DNA of 64,000 nucleotides from contig CM050650.1 in assembly GCA_027574665.1 (NCBI GenBank), forward strand, positions 104,443,086 through 104,507,085, written 5' to 3'. This DNA is from Rhynochetos jubatus. Its lineage: Eukaryota > Chordata > Aves > Eurypygiformes > Rhynochetidae. A model generated the notes under the pieces. The model had not been told where the DNA came from. It worked only from the letters and a program-made list of their open reading frames with translations, and searched no databases. A program made the translations under genes and the position numbers. This document shows, in pieces, positions 10,409 to 23,625 of the stretch. Position 1 is the first letter of the stretch; every line of letters starts with the position of its first letter.

Positions 10409-11799
10409 ACCAGGGGTTCTCTCCTTCCAGAAACCGTCACTGAAGTCCCAGTTGTACCCAGGCAGCCTCCTCATGGCCAACTTCATAATGAAATAAGCTG
10501 TCTTGCAGGGTAAAGGCAGAAAGTTTATTCAACAGCAGCAGGAGACTATAAAGAGCAGTCTATAGATTTAGGATTTCAACTCCCAGCCTTTCTTGATTCT
10601 GTACTTGAAGAGACACAAAGAGATCATCCATGAGCCCAGGGTTGTGAATGTTATCTCTTCTACGGAAGTCTGCTGTCCTTTAGAGGAGACCAAACCTCCT
10701 GAGTCAGCCAAACAGCAGGAAGTCCAGGACCTGGTGTACGCAGGCTACATCTGCAGGAGTAAATATAATGTGCTCAAGAGCATCGATAAAGTCTGTGGCA
10801 CTTAAGCCAGCTGGCACAGGATAGGCCACATCCATTCTGTCCATCCTCCTTACTGCCTGCGGGAGGACAGCCTTACGCAAACTCCTCATTAGGAACACTT
10901 CCTGGACGGCCTAGCTTCCCAACAGTACCCAGGAATCGATCAGGAGAGTTGTCACAGGCTAACCACGTGCCAGGGACTGCTCTAATGATTTAACGGTATC
11001 GGTGGTGGGGTTCCAGTGCCAGGAACCCTCCCTTGACAACGTTGTTTTATCTTCTGGTACAGGCACAGCCTGCAGGTCCCACCCATCTTGCAAACCAGCC
11101 ATCCCTTTGGAGTCTCAGCTGGTAGAGCTGACCAAAGCTTTTTGCATCATGGCCTAAATTGGAATAAAATAAGCATTGGAATCTGGGAGCTGCAGCAATT
11201 TCACAAAGCAGCTTCAAAACTAGAAATGGGCTTAAAAAATAGTTCCATGTCTTTATGGCCAGGCAGCTGTAGAGAGCTTCCATTGGAGGCAGCAAAGAGT
11301 CAATGTAAATTGGCAGAATCAGAGTGAAATCAACTTCATCACAGAACAGAATAAAAAGAGGTTTTTTTTCTTTTTTCCCCTCATGTGCATTGTCTGTACA
11401 TATGCAAGATCATGGCAATGGACCAAAATTGTCAATATCTTTAGTTTTAGCCCAAAGGAAAAGAAAAGGTTAAAAAATAATTTTATATGGCCTTTACAAG
11501 CTGGTCTTTCTCCTAAGATGGACAATGACTTTGCCTCACATTACATTATTTTTAACAAGCTATAACATACTTACTGTATATTTTGCTACTGCGATTGTTT
11601 TCTTCAGCCTCTTTCTCAACCTGCTTTCCCCCCCAGAATTACTGGTCTATTTTTAGTGGAGAAATTTTCACAGATAACACAATATTTCTGTTTTGAGACC
11701 AGTGAAGATGTTCTATTAATTTGAGGGGTTATGTTTTCAAAATTTCTGCCCCCCTCCCCCCCCTTTTTTTGTCTTATTCTAAGCTAAAATGTCACATTC
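10409..11799. other. Intergenic DNA without recognised features
   Basis: Mixed composition. Short frames on both strands at 10593-10898 look mildly protein-like but match no family I know. A C-rich and T-rich low-complexity run lies at 11748-11772. Confidence 0.45.
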
Positions 11800-13060
11800 A
11801 TCCAAGTTTGTCTCACAGAACATTAATTTTGAAACGGAAAACTGAGTTGGATTTGACATTCATTGCGAAGTGGGTCCAATCTTCAATTCTTATGGGTTGT
11901 TTTATTGTTGACGTTTAAGTATGATATTCAAAAAATCACACTGTAAAAGTTTTTTCTGCTATTTTCACTCTAACTTGTTTCTATTTAGGAAACAGCTAAA
12001 AGAAAAAAAAAAAAAAAAACGAACAGGCATAGCTTTGAGAAGACCTTACGCTGCCGATTTAGTACCTGTTTGTTATCATAAAAGATAAAAATCTAATTGA
12101 TGAGTCACTATATGTTATCCGTTTAGATTTTACATTGAGCTCAGCTGATAACCAAAGCAGTGCCATTGTTTTCACCTTTCCCAGTTGGCATAGTCATCTG
12201 CAGGAATCTTTATGCATTTCTACAATGTTTTAGTGATAAGTACCACAAAGGAAAGTTTTCTGTCTTAAAACATTAATTTCTAATTGAAATTCAACTGAAA
12301 GGTTATTAGTCTTGCATGAAAATTTTGTAAAATGTTATTCTGATATGCCAAAGAATCTGTCTCTGTAATTAAAGGAGTGCAGATGGACTTCTATCCCTGC
12401 CATCAGGTAGTGCACATAGAGTGGAGGTTACATTTGTCAACAAAAATTGTCTAAAAAAAAACATCCATCCCATTGTGTTTGAAAAAAAACCCCACTTTTT
12501 TTTGTTATATCTGCGTTGATGGAGATTAAGTAGAATACCATCTTTTAATTCTTTATTTATTGATTTTTAAATAATTTTCTATTAATTTACCTCTGACTGG
12601 AATCAGACTAATCAATTATCATCCCTATCACTCCATTTCCTCATTCTGAATGGTGGGAAAAAAAATATATTTTCAGTCTTTTACAGTTTCGTTGTCACTG
12701 TAATAAATAAATAAAATTAAAATCAGGAGGCCAGTTATTTCCTCATCAAGCAATTAAGTGCTACTGGAAACATCTTATGCGCCTGTAAGATGATTATCTG
12801 GTTTCGATGATGTCTAATATCTTTCTCAGTTACTAGCGAATTAAGAATATTTCCTTTATTCCTATGTGATCCATGTATCTTATCTGGCTTCCTTCTAAAG
12901 ACAGAACAGGAGTATTAATTGAATAAATGTTCCTTTTCTGCACGATTAATAATTTAACAATTCATGTCTAGTTAAAAGGCCCGTTTCATTGCTATGATTC
13001 ATTTCTTTTTCAGTGCGTTAGAATTCCTCACTCTTAGCTGTGCCACAAACAAATTTTTTT
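11800..13060. promoter_or_regulatory. AT-rich block dense in homeodomain-type words (candidate enhancer)
   Basis: The block has no recognisable repeat but many TAATTA/CAATTA-like cores, for example near 12095, 12370, 12610, 12752 and 12918. It also has a perfect AP-1 site (TGAGTCA, 12101-12107) and nearby GATA-like sites. This texture is common in conserved non-coding elements of vertebrate gene deserts. The motifs are seen in the sequence; enhancer function is inference only. Confidence 0.3.
12003..12019 (+). repeat. Poly-A tract
   Basis: Seventeen consecutive A. The bases before it match no retroposon that I recognise. Confidence 0.9.
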
Positions 13061-16000
13061 TCATTGTTGTTAGCTTTTCTATAGTTCAGGTGGTTTTAGC
13101 TGCCTGTCATTGTGTTTCAATATTATTAACATGAGGTTTGTAAAGGAAAGTCATACCCTACAAATCTATTGTGCTTTTTGGAGGAATCAACATCCGTTAG
13201 GGAAATCTGGCTGGTAGTGTCAACAAACTCTATCAAAACACTCCTACATAAATAAAGTATCTACTGACGAAGAACCAAAGTCCTTACATAGGTAAATAAT
13301 TGTCTAGAATACAGAAAACGGAGATCGGAGTACGAAGTAAGTTTTCACAGTGCAAAAAGTTTATCAGCAGAACCATTCCGGGATCCGTGCTAAGACTGAT
13401 AATTTCCAGCGTATTCATAAGTGAAGCACTCCTTGGACAAAGTGATAGTGTTTACTAATATCAAATTATTCAGGAAAGCCTGAACATGAAAAATCAGAAA
13501 AGAGCCTTATAAGACTGAATGGTCACTGTAGTGGCAGATGAAACGCAGTATAGATACATCCAATGTTAAGCAAAATACGTAGGGAAAATAATCTTTTGCA
13601 GAGAAGGTAGATTGATTTCTGAGCTGATTACTATTCTTCTGGAAGGAAGTCTTGGAATTATAATAGTTCTGTTAAAAATACTGTCCTAGTGCTGATAACC
13701 AAGTCAATATTACGAACTATTTAAAAAAGAACAGATAACACAGTGGAAACCACTTGTTCCCCCTCCATGGAGTGGGGTGACCTCCTCCCTCCCCACTGCA
13801 GAAATAGGTATCAGGTCTGGAGGAGGTTCTGTGAAGCTTAACAAAGGGGATCAGGTATGTGAAATAGCTTCTGTACAGGGAACAGCTAAGTGGATTAGGA
13901 CTTTCAACATGGAAATTATGAGTGAAAAGGTTCATGGTAGAGGTCTATGACATCAAGAGTGCTGTGGGTAGAGTAGTAAACAGGGAGTGATTGTGCCTTC
14001 CAGTGCAAGCTCTGGGGGCCTTAGATTCAAAACACATGCTAGGAAGTAGTTCTTAACTTGTGGTTTGTCTGCAAAACACCCGTGCTCCAAATGGTGAGAG
14101 TTTAAGTGCATTCAGAGGTGACTGGAAAAATGTAGGGAAGAAAAAACTAAAATAAGAGGCTACTAAATTAAAAAAACTGACACATCTGTCCTCTGAAGTT
14201 TGTGAATGAACTCCAGGGGATTCCAAGAGTAACCAATTCTGATAAACATATCATTAAATGTATGCACCTCTATGCTATTTTCTGTGCGTCCTCTTGTCAG
14301 AGTCTGGAAGCTGGTCTATGTGGAATCTTGGTTTCAACAGGTAGGGCCACTCTTAAGGTATGTTATGGGTGAGAGCTAACAATTCAGCATAAGACATTAA
14401 GATATTTCAAACATGCTGCAGTACAGATCTGTCAGAATCAAAATTTGCAGTTGTGACAGTAGTTTGGTGCAATATTTTAAGCCTATCTAGAGCCTATTTG
14501 CCTTCAACTGCCTCAAAAACAACTACAAACTGCATCACTGTCTAGCTTTTATCCTAGGTCTGAGGACACCATAAAACATAGCAATTAATTAGTGTCTTAA
14601 GTTCCTATTTTTATAACTATAATCTTATTTGAAACCTAACCATAGTTTTTAACCAGTTTGGTTTGTATCAACTGCAGAATTTAGCCAATTCACCCTTGCT
14701 GGTGTCCAACATCTGTGCTCTGAACATTTCATGGAATCTAATAATAAATCTGCTTTCTGTCATCATTTATAAGATGACCTTAATCATAATATCACGCCCA
14801 GTGTCAGATTTAATAAACATCAGTGAAGCAGCTTTTCCCTATAGTTTTCAATAAATCAGTTGTCCATGTTGGACACAGTCCTCATTTTAACCTTGCGTGT
14901 TTGGAGAGGTCCTGACATAATCTGAAATCTCTCTGCAACCAAACCATAACACAACCCTCACTTCAGCTACAGCGTGGGAACCTGGAGTCATAAACATTTT
15001 GGTTCTGACAGCACCAGCCCACTTCCTGGCTCTTGGGCTTTAACTTCTCACTAGAGTTGCCCTAACCTGTGTTCTTAATCCCACCTCTCACCTAAATCTT
15101 AGTTACAAGAGTACAAAGCAGTAGATCTGCCAAAGTGATAGACCTGAATAGAGGACAGCCGAGCAGTCAGCAAATGGACATTAGTGAGTTTGTCTTCCAA
15201 CAGCAGAGTCTTAATGACTATATTTGCTGCAAGAGTCCAGGCAGCACTATGTAGCCTTCATTAACAAGGTCTGTTATCTATGGGGCAGAGGTTTTGGGAA
15301 ACCCTCTGGTACCTGAAGAAGAGGTACTTCAAGGGGTCTGTGCATGTTCGGTTCCTTTAAGTTCTAAGCGTTTACCAGTTCAAAGCATTCACATAGTTTT
15401 TGTTCTTGTCACCTTTTATAAAACTTTTCCAGTTCTTTGACTGAGCCTGCTAATGTCTCCGCTCTCAGTGACTGCTGGTTCTGCACTGACTGGAATATTC
15501 TTTTATTTATCTTTCCAAGGACACTTCCTCAGACTTTCCATATCTTATTCTGTTGTTATGGTGTGTCAGGAGTATTACAACCACAGAATGGCAGCTACTC
15601 TACTCTTCAATGGGGAGGGGGGAGAAATGCAGTCAGGTGTTATTTATGCTAACTGTTGCTCATGACAGCAGCAAGTTACTTCATATTTACAAGTCAATTC
15701 AGAAAATGTTAACCGCAAACCATGCCTGTTAACTCCAGCCTTCACCATATTCAACCAGTGATTTGAATTGTACAGCACTTGTTCCAGTTCATCGCAGTCC
15801 TGAACCCCAGCCCGTCTCAAAACAAAATATATGTGCTTAGTAGTAACCCAGGATACCATCACGTGCACAATGACCTATTTTGAGTTGCTGAAAACCAACT
15901 ATATTTATGACATGATGTGATGATATGACGATCGTACTCGCTTCAGACATAAACATCAGTTTGATGGATCCAGACCACCAGCTATTCCTGACAATCTTGT

Positions 16001-16590
16001 AAAATCTATACTAAAAAAGATAAAAATTATTCTTATCAGTTTCTGTGGCAAAACCTTAATTGGAAGCAGAATTAACTCTACTGTAGGTCAAAGATCCATG
16101 ACAATTATGATCTCTGACCCTGATTATAAGCCTGTAGATGACTATACTTTGCTCTTCAGCTCTGTTACCCTTATAAACCACCTATCAATACTTTCTAGAA
16201 AATAAAATAAAAGTCATTATATTCCTGCTCATTCCTGGTTTTATCCTACTCGTGCAAGCTTTGCAGGGCTCAAGTTTAAAGCGAATTAATCTATTCTTCC
16301 TGTTCTGAATACTTTCACTTTACCAGCAATGCAGTGATGACTCACAAGAACTAATTTTGTTAGCTCCCTCAAATAGAGTTCATGTGTCTTTTTTAGTAGA
16401 TCTAGCAAATCGACTGTTTGTGTTCCGTAATAAAACCATACACACATGCAATAAGCCCAGGAGGTTAATACTTGCCCCAGTGATTTAAGATGCATGTTGT
16501 AAGGAGCAGGAGAGCTTGCATACAATTTTTTTTTCAAGTATTTACGTACTGTAAAAGAGCGGGGCTGCCACTGTGTGTGTCCTGATTCTT
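13061..16590. other. Intergenic DNA without recognised features
   Basis: AT-rich, unique-looking sequence. Short frames at 13717-13935, 14663-14854 and 15437-15868 have no family resemblance. No CR1 or LTR is visible. Confidence 0.5.
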
Positions 16591-17100
16591 CTATAATAAC
16601 TGAAAAAGCTTCTTGTTTACTCGAGGAAGGAGGACTTTGTTGTTGTTCCCTGGGTAGAACTGCGACATTTGCTTTGTGTTGAAACAGTGATCAAGAGTTG
16701 TCCAGAGGAGAGATGCCAGCAGTCCTGCTGCGATGGCCATAGGCAAAGCCAGTCCACTGAGCTGGCGAATATGTGCATCAAGGTTGTTGCCAGTAGGAAA
16801 CACGGAGTTCCTTAGAAAGAAACAAGGTGCTAGCAGCACACCACCAGCAATAGTTGCAGCAAATGCACCTATAGCCACAGTAGCAAAGGTGGCAGCAGCA
16901 ATCCCAACAGAAGCTTCAAGAAGAACCTGTGAGCAATTGCAAGAACTTACGGCACAGTAAGGGCTGCACCTACAGGAGCAACGTTGAAAACCAGAGGCTC
17001 CAGAGCTAAGGAAAAGGATTAAAAGCTGTTGCTCTGATCCGAAGACGATGATAAACAGAAAACCAACGCATAGGGCAAGTACAATGATGTTGAAACTCAC
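16591..17100 (-). pseudogene. Unrecognised open frame with hydrophobic segments, no ATG start
   Basis: A frame of about 169 codons is open on the minus strand to a TAG at its 3' end. Its translation has three hydrophobic stretches: IIVLALCVGFLFIIVFG, an Ala/Gly-rich stretch (IAAATFATVAIGAFAATIAGG) and LALPMAIAAGLLASLLW. The nominal first codon is GTG, and the first ATG comes only near the C-terminus. The same frame continues upstream through a TGA at about 17190 into a proline-rich stretch up to about 17285. A neighbouring frame is also open around 16950-17010. This could be a decayed retrocopy, a stray exon with a possible acceptor before 16929, or chance from GCA/TGC-rich composition. I do not recognise the protein. 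Confidence 0.2.
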
Positions 17101-17299
17101 GGGGAATGATTGACTCCCAGTGTAATCAGCCTGTGGGTAGCCTAGAAGTGGCTTACTGAGATCCAGACCCTTGGGTTGTCAAACCATCCAATTTGTGGAA
17201 GGCAGTTTAGGAAATCCTGGACCTACTGCAGGATTTCTTGCAGGAGTGGAAGGCCACAAGTCAAAATGTGGTCTAGCATTTACTGAAACTCAAGGATGT

Positions 17300-20200
17300 A
17301 TCTTTCTAGTTACCTGATATGGAAAGCATTTTCAGCAGTTATTAGAGCATTCATGAACCAAAACTGTATTTTACTTCATTAAGAAAGAACACGTTATTAG
17401 TGAAGTTGTTGCTCTTCATGGGATTCTGTGGCATGCTGTGAAGGGTGACTATAATCTACAGGACCTGGGTCTGTTAAGTTTAGTGGCTGCTTCATGCTTT
17501 CAACTGTCTCCTGACTTTCAGGATTGAGGCACAGTAACAGACATGGAGTTTCCAGAGATGTTTGTTTTGTTATTAAGGACATGCATGGTTTCTATACAGG
17601 GGGTTGTACAACTTCTGGATATAGAAAGCCTTCAGCATACAGTAAAAGGGTAACAGAAGATGGGTGTTAACAACATTGAAGTGTTAGTGAATAGGATAGC
17701 TCAACCCTCTTAGTTAAAAAGTGTGACTGAGACCTGACTGTGTATTGACCGTGCTGCGTCTGCTGACACAATTATCTTTTGTGGATGTTGGAACATTTTG
17801 ATGTCTTCATTGCAGCTGAAGTATCAGTGAGCTAACTTGGGGTTTATTTTGCATTGACTGCAACAGTGTTAACAGGAAGTAATACTGGAAGGTAGCTGAG
17901 AGAGGATCTCAGAGACTGATTTGCCCTCATAGGTGCTAAAACACTGGGTAGGTGTTCCTCACCCACCCTTGGTGTCAGGACCCTGAGTGCACCAACAGCT
18001 CCTGCAGTTCCTTCCCCTCTCAGAGGTGTTTGACCACCTCTGGTTAAGGCCAGCTGTGATGCAACACAGTCCTGAAATGCAGAACCAGACAGCCATAACA
18101 GGAGTTGTGAAACAGCGGTGAGAAGCTGTGTTGGAGGCCCCAGCTGGCTCAGGAGCTGAATTTCAGTTCAGGCTCTTGCCCCTGGTCCTTGTCTGAGCTA
18201 CAGCATAGTTTGCATGTGTCTGGCTGTGTGCTTGACTGTAAACTTCATGCTGACTCGACTTTCTTACTTGACCTCAGACCTGCTTTGTCGTTATGCACTT
18301 GTCCAGTGACAACTGGTCACCTTGGTCACTGCCAGTCGACCTTTTCTGCTCTTGAGTTCTGTGGGACTGTGTCTCCTAGTCAGTTAAGTTGTTGCTGCAC
18401 CTGCCTGCTTCCTCAATTTCCTTCTCCTGCAGTGCGGTTGTTACCTGACACTGGTCACAGCAGCCCACTTATGCTGCTCCTTGATAATTTCTTTCAACAC
18501 TACGCTACCAAGTCTGCATTCAGAAGCATCCATCTGTCCAAAAAAACCCTTTGCTGACCTATTAAGGAAACAGAAACCATACATTTTTTGTCTGTAGGTA
18601 TGTTAACCCTACACCATCCATTGTATTGGTTTGTAAACTATTCATTGAGTGGATTGTGAAAACCCCAAGGAATTTGTATGGTCCAGCAATGTACTTAATA
18701 TTCAGCTCTTCACTCTTGATTTACAACCTGAGCCTAAATACAACCTCAGTTCTTCTTCATTCATAACACAATATCCTACTTTTGGTTATCTTCTGTGAAG
18801 ACCTTGGCATATATTTTTGTTCTTTCTGGTATCCAGCAATAGGCATAAATTTTGTCACTTCTACTATGTAGAACCCAAATCTTAAACTTCACAGCAGAGA
18901 CCTGTAGCAGAAACATAATTCACTCTGTCTGATTGTTATAAGAATGTAACAGTTAACTGTTCACAAGACCTTGCTGTTACCCACTATGATTTTAACTATA
19001 GCAGTCAGTTTAAGCAGGCAACCAGTATTCAGCACAGAACTAACTTTATCTCATTATTTATTCCTGGTACTTTTCCTATTCAGTGGACCCTGTAAGAGCC
19101 ACAAAACCCTTTGCCTTTTCAAACTGCCTGTGTTGAGCCCTTACACTCACCCCAAACCCATCATACCGAAGGGTACATGTAGTAGCAAGAGAAACAGCTG
19201 TAATACCTTTACCTGTATCACATCCAGCACCTGTCTCGTTTTGAATTCATGTCTGTTATGCTCCCAAGTGCAACCATTACTAAAACTGTAAACTTATAAT
19301 TTTCAATAAATCAATGATCCTGAGAACTCAGTAGATGAGAATTATAGACTGGAAATAACTACACTGAACCCATGCACCTCTGTCTGTTCAAGTTTTACTT
19401 CTGCTGGACTTTGAGAACTCAGGAAAAGTTTTCACTCTGTCTTGTATAAGAACCTCACACCTTTTTCAAAAGCCTAGACACTTAACTGTAGCGAGGAGAT
19501 TTCATTCCTCCCTAAATCCTTAGGTAAGATATTAGTGCCCACTAGTTTTATAAAGTGTTATGATGTGAGACCAAATAGCTGATAATATAGTATCGGAAAG
19601 AAGGCTCAAGGTATTGGAATAAAAGTTGGTGCCAAGAGGAGTGAGGGAGACATGGTTCATTCCGTGGAAGTTATGACTAATAGATGCAAATTGAGAGCAA
19701 AGATTAGGAACAGTGATGATGCAGTTAATGCTGGCAGAATAGGCACTCAAGAACTTGATCTCGCAGGCATCTTGCAAGACACGCAGAGCTAAGCTGAGTG
19801 TTGAAACCACCAGGCCAAACACTTTATTTTTGTTTCTGGCTAAAGGTAGGTGTATGCTTTGATATCAGGTTCAGGTTAAGGAAATAAAGGGTTCAGGCAT
19901 TCCAGATGCAGCCTTCATTCACACTAGGAAGATTCAGGAATAGCCTTAAGAAATCAATCAGTACTGTTCTTAAATTTAATCTCAAAATTGGGGGTGAGAA
20001 GGGTGAGAGAGCATGCAGAACACAAGGGATGAGAGGAGGGGAGATAAAAGTGCTTTGCAAGATGTGGCTGTATCCCCAGATGTCCATAATCTCCTCTCCT
20101 CAGTAGTACTACCAACACCGAACTCAAATCTTATTTTCAGTCTTATTATCAACCTACAATAACCTAGGAATTAACTGTAAGATATTACACCGTGTTCAGA

Positions 20201-23125
20201 CAGCATGATGGTTGCATTGGAGAATTTTCTGGTTTAATGAGGTTTAGGAATAGAAATAAGTGTAAGGCAAGAGAATCAGATAAAGAAATTGAGTTTATTG
20301 CTAGACTGAGCACAGCATACAGGGCCAACAAGTTCTCTTGAGGACTGTATGAGCCCTTCAAGCATAGCTGAGGGAAGGGCTAGAACTGAGACCAGGGAAG
20401 GGTTAAATGTAGGTTCTGTAGCAGAGGTGCTGGAAAGCTTTGAGCATTCTGTGTTTTCTAATGCCTGCAGAATTAGGATGATCCCACGGCTGGCCTGGGT
20501 AAATGGTTTTATTTCTGGTTCGAACATGCTTCACATAAATCTGAGACGGGTGCTGCAATGATTGTGCGGGATTGTAACAGTTCATCAGCGACTGAAAAAA
20601 GGGAATTGTTGCAGCCTGTGTAGACTGAAACAAAGACCGGTGTTCAAAGGAAAGCTGGTTAAGACCAGAGTAAGGGATGATGTCTCGTTTAGGGACTGGT
20701 ACAGAAGACACCTAAAATCTATATTTATACTGTAACTGAAACTACAAGACTCACAGGGCTTAGCTAAGAGTTGAGCAATGGAGGCGAGTGGGGATTTGAT
20801 GCAGATTTAGATTGTATATCTTATTTAAAGCTATATTTGTGCTTGTGTTAAAGATTAGGTGCTATGAAGTGAGGCCTCTAGAGCTAAGCTGGTTACAATA
20901 TAGTTCAGAACCTTCTGAGCCAAGATGAGTGATGGTCTAGGAAAGCCTAATGTCTAGTATTGATGTGAACATCGATTGTTGATAAGAGGAGGCTATTCAT
21001 TACAGTTAGGTTTTTTTAAAGACAGGAGATCAGCTATAAGACATTTGTTTCTACAATTTCCAGCTCTTGTTTTCTGTGGTTTTGCAGCTTCCAAAAATAG
21101 TCGCAGCCATTTAACACTTTCTGTCCCTGACTCTGAGTGTTATGGTTTACATGTGGCACACATCTTTGTACATCCTAGTCTTAATCTTCAAACAGAAATG
21201 AAATAAAACCCAATTTAACAATCAGCTTTTTGGCCAGGTCCATCTCGTTCTGACCTATTTGACTCTGCCAATTGTACCATCTTAGGCCTGCAATTCATAC
21301 GTACCAAACTGAAAAATTCAGTTCCTGCTTTGAAAAGTTAATCTGCCTCCCAAAATAGAAGTTTTATTTGTACTTTACAGTTGTGGACTATACCATGCCA
21401 TGTGTGTGACCCATCTCAAGACTCTGGTACTGAGAATTCTGGAGTGCGGGCCTGAAAAGAAATCTTGTTCATCACTTCTTCATACTCTCAACATTAAAAC
21501 AAAGGCTTTCCTCAGATACACTCTAATCCTTACTTGCTGTAGGTCGCATTGTTGGTAAGCCATTCAGATGCTGGAGAATTCTGAGCTGATATTCTCAGGA
21601 CTGAACTTTATCCCTATTGATAACTATACCCAGAACACGGCAACATCTAGAAAACTAACCAGAAACGATTTGATCCACCAAGCTCCAGGTTTTTCACAGC
21701 CCTTTATGGTTTTTAAGTGCTATCCTATGATCCTTCATCCCTTCAGGTCGTGATCTTAGACACATTTACTTAAACTAGTGTTCACATCTGCCTTCAAACT
21801 AAGCAGAAGCCATTTTTCTTGCCACTTATATGTTCCTGTATTCACTTGCTAGTCATTAAAGGATCCAGAAATTAGCCTAGATCTTCAGTGTTTCCTGACT
21901 TAGGCACTAAATCAATTTCTAATCCAGCCTTAGTCTCACCAATAGGCTGGATTACCTTCCCTTAACTCATTTAATACCATTTTTCTCATGTTATTAGATA
22001 CCTAAATGCATTCAGAAACAAAATTAAAACCCTTCAGTCCAACTAGAATTGTAACCCTAAGTTTAGGCAAATATCTCAAAACGATAAGGAACTAACTAGA
22101 ATTATTGTTGACTTTGCAGGCCAACAAAGGGCTCTACAGGCCTTGCAAATGCAAATAAACAAACTTTTCATATTCTTCTCTCTAGGAATTTGAAATGTGT
22201 GATAGTAAAGTTTTTTTCATGTCTAATGAGAAGTTCATTTTAAATACAGTTTAGGTTATCATTATTGGTGCTAGCAAAAATCTATGCTTGTGCCAAACTT
22301 GGCAGCAGTGTCAGGAATCTGCCAGTGCTACTAGGGAGTGCAGCACTGGGCTAAGCCTGATTTATGTTCTCAGCCACAGAACTTCCTTGATATAGATGAC
22401 CTGTGGTAAATTTACTTCTGAAGTGCATCATGAGGGTCGCCCCTTCCACATGGTGTCTTTTTAAAAAGAAGCTGTATGAAGCAGGGGTTATCTTACATAT
22501 AAATCTTTATTTTTTATATATATATATGTATGTATCTTTATTACAAAATATATGAATCTCTTTTTCCTAATAATATGATTAAGTTTCAAAATATTCCATG
22601 ATCTGAAAGGAACTTTTAAAAAAATTCTCACATGCATTAAACAATAGTCTTTGCATGCCCAATTCACCATATAAACAATATTGCTGCCCACGTCCAGAAT
22701 AAAAATTCAGTGCTCAGTTGCCAAACTTAATTAAAATCGTGTTATGTTTTCTTTGTTGGTTACGTTTTTATCTTTTCACAGATGTTTCCTTGTGTTTTCT
22801 GTTCAAGAGTGAGTTCTTAAGTGACATTACATGCCCAGGAGACTGTAATCCAGAATTTAAGCTTACTAAAAATACTTACATTCTTTTGCTTGCTCTTAAG
22901 AAAAGGTTACACAAATCTGAGAATCCATGGACACAGTCAAGAGTTTGTTTTGTTTTCAGTCTAAATTGTTACTGGATAAAATGTTAAAATAAAGTGTTAC
23001 CTTTCACTTTACTATGGTGAAGTGTATACAAATATATATCATGTGTTATGATAAAATACTAAGTTTTAAATTACTTAATTCCCTACATCGTGTAATTAAA
23101 CCAGTTTTGGATTTATTATTATATC
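17300..23125. other. Intergenic DNA with blocks of opposite strand asymmetry
   Basis: No exon, CR1 or LTR is recognisable. The plus strand looks C-rich at about 18.0-19.5 kb, G-rich at about 19.6-21.0 kb and C-richer again to about 22.1 kb. Words such as AACCCTA and TTAGG recur but form no array. A TA-rich microsatellite lies near 22515-22535. Confidence 0.4.
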
Positions 23126-23625
23126 AGCCCTCTGATAATTTTTGTGGCCTCCTCTGGACTCACTCCAACTGGTCAAAATCCTTCTTATGCTGGGAGCCCA
23201 AGAGCTGGATGCAGTACTCTGTGTGGGGTCTCATGAAAGCAGAGTAGACAGGGAGGATCACCTCCCTCGACCTGCTGGCCATGCTTCTCTGGATACAGCC
23301 CAGGATACGGTTGGCTTTCTGGGCTGCCAGCCCCAAAGTCCTTCTCCTCAGGGCTGCTCTCAATCCATTCTCCGCACAGCCTGTACTTGTGCTTGGGATT
23401 GCTCTGACCCATGTGCAGGACCTTGCACTTGGCCTTGTTGAAATCCACGAGGTTGGCAGTGGCCCACCTCTTCAGCCTGTCCAGGTCCCTCTGGATAGCA
23501 TCCCTTCCCTCCACCATGTCGACCTCACATGTCGTCGGCAAACTTGCTGAGGGTGCACTTGATCCCACCGTCCATGCTGCTGACAAAGATGTTAAACAGC
23601 ACTGGTCCCAGTACTGACCCCTGAG
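23126..23625 (-). mobile_element. CR1 LINE fragment (reverse-transcriptase region)
   Basis: Minus-strand translation gives decayed CR1 ORF2 residues: a FADD catalytic box, [25 protein letters not shown] and [10 protein letters not shown], then ILGCIQRSMASRSREVILP. Both ends are truncated. The copy lacks its 3' tail, and the PQG region at its 5' edge is still readable. The frame is broken by shifts, so it is inactive. Confidence 0.92.

Noticed and set aside
10593-10898. Short frames with an LKRHKEIIH stretch that recalls a zinc-finger end
   Set aside because: There are no paired cysteines, and frames on both strands are equally plausible, so there is no support for a gene.
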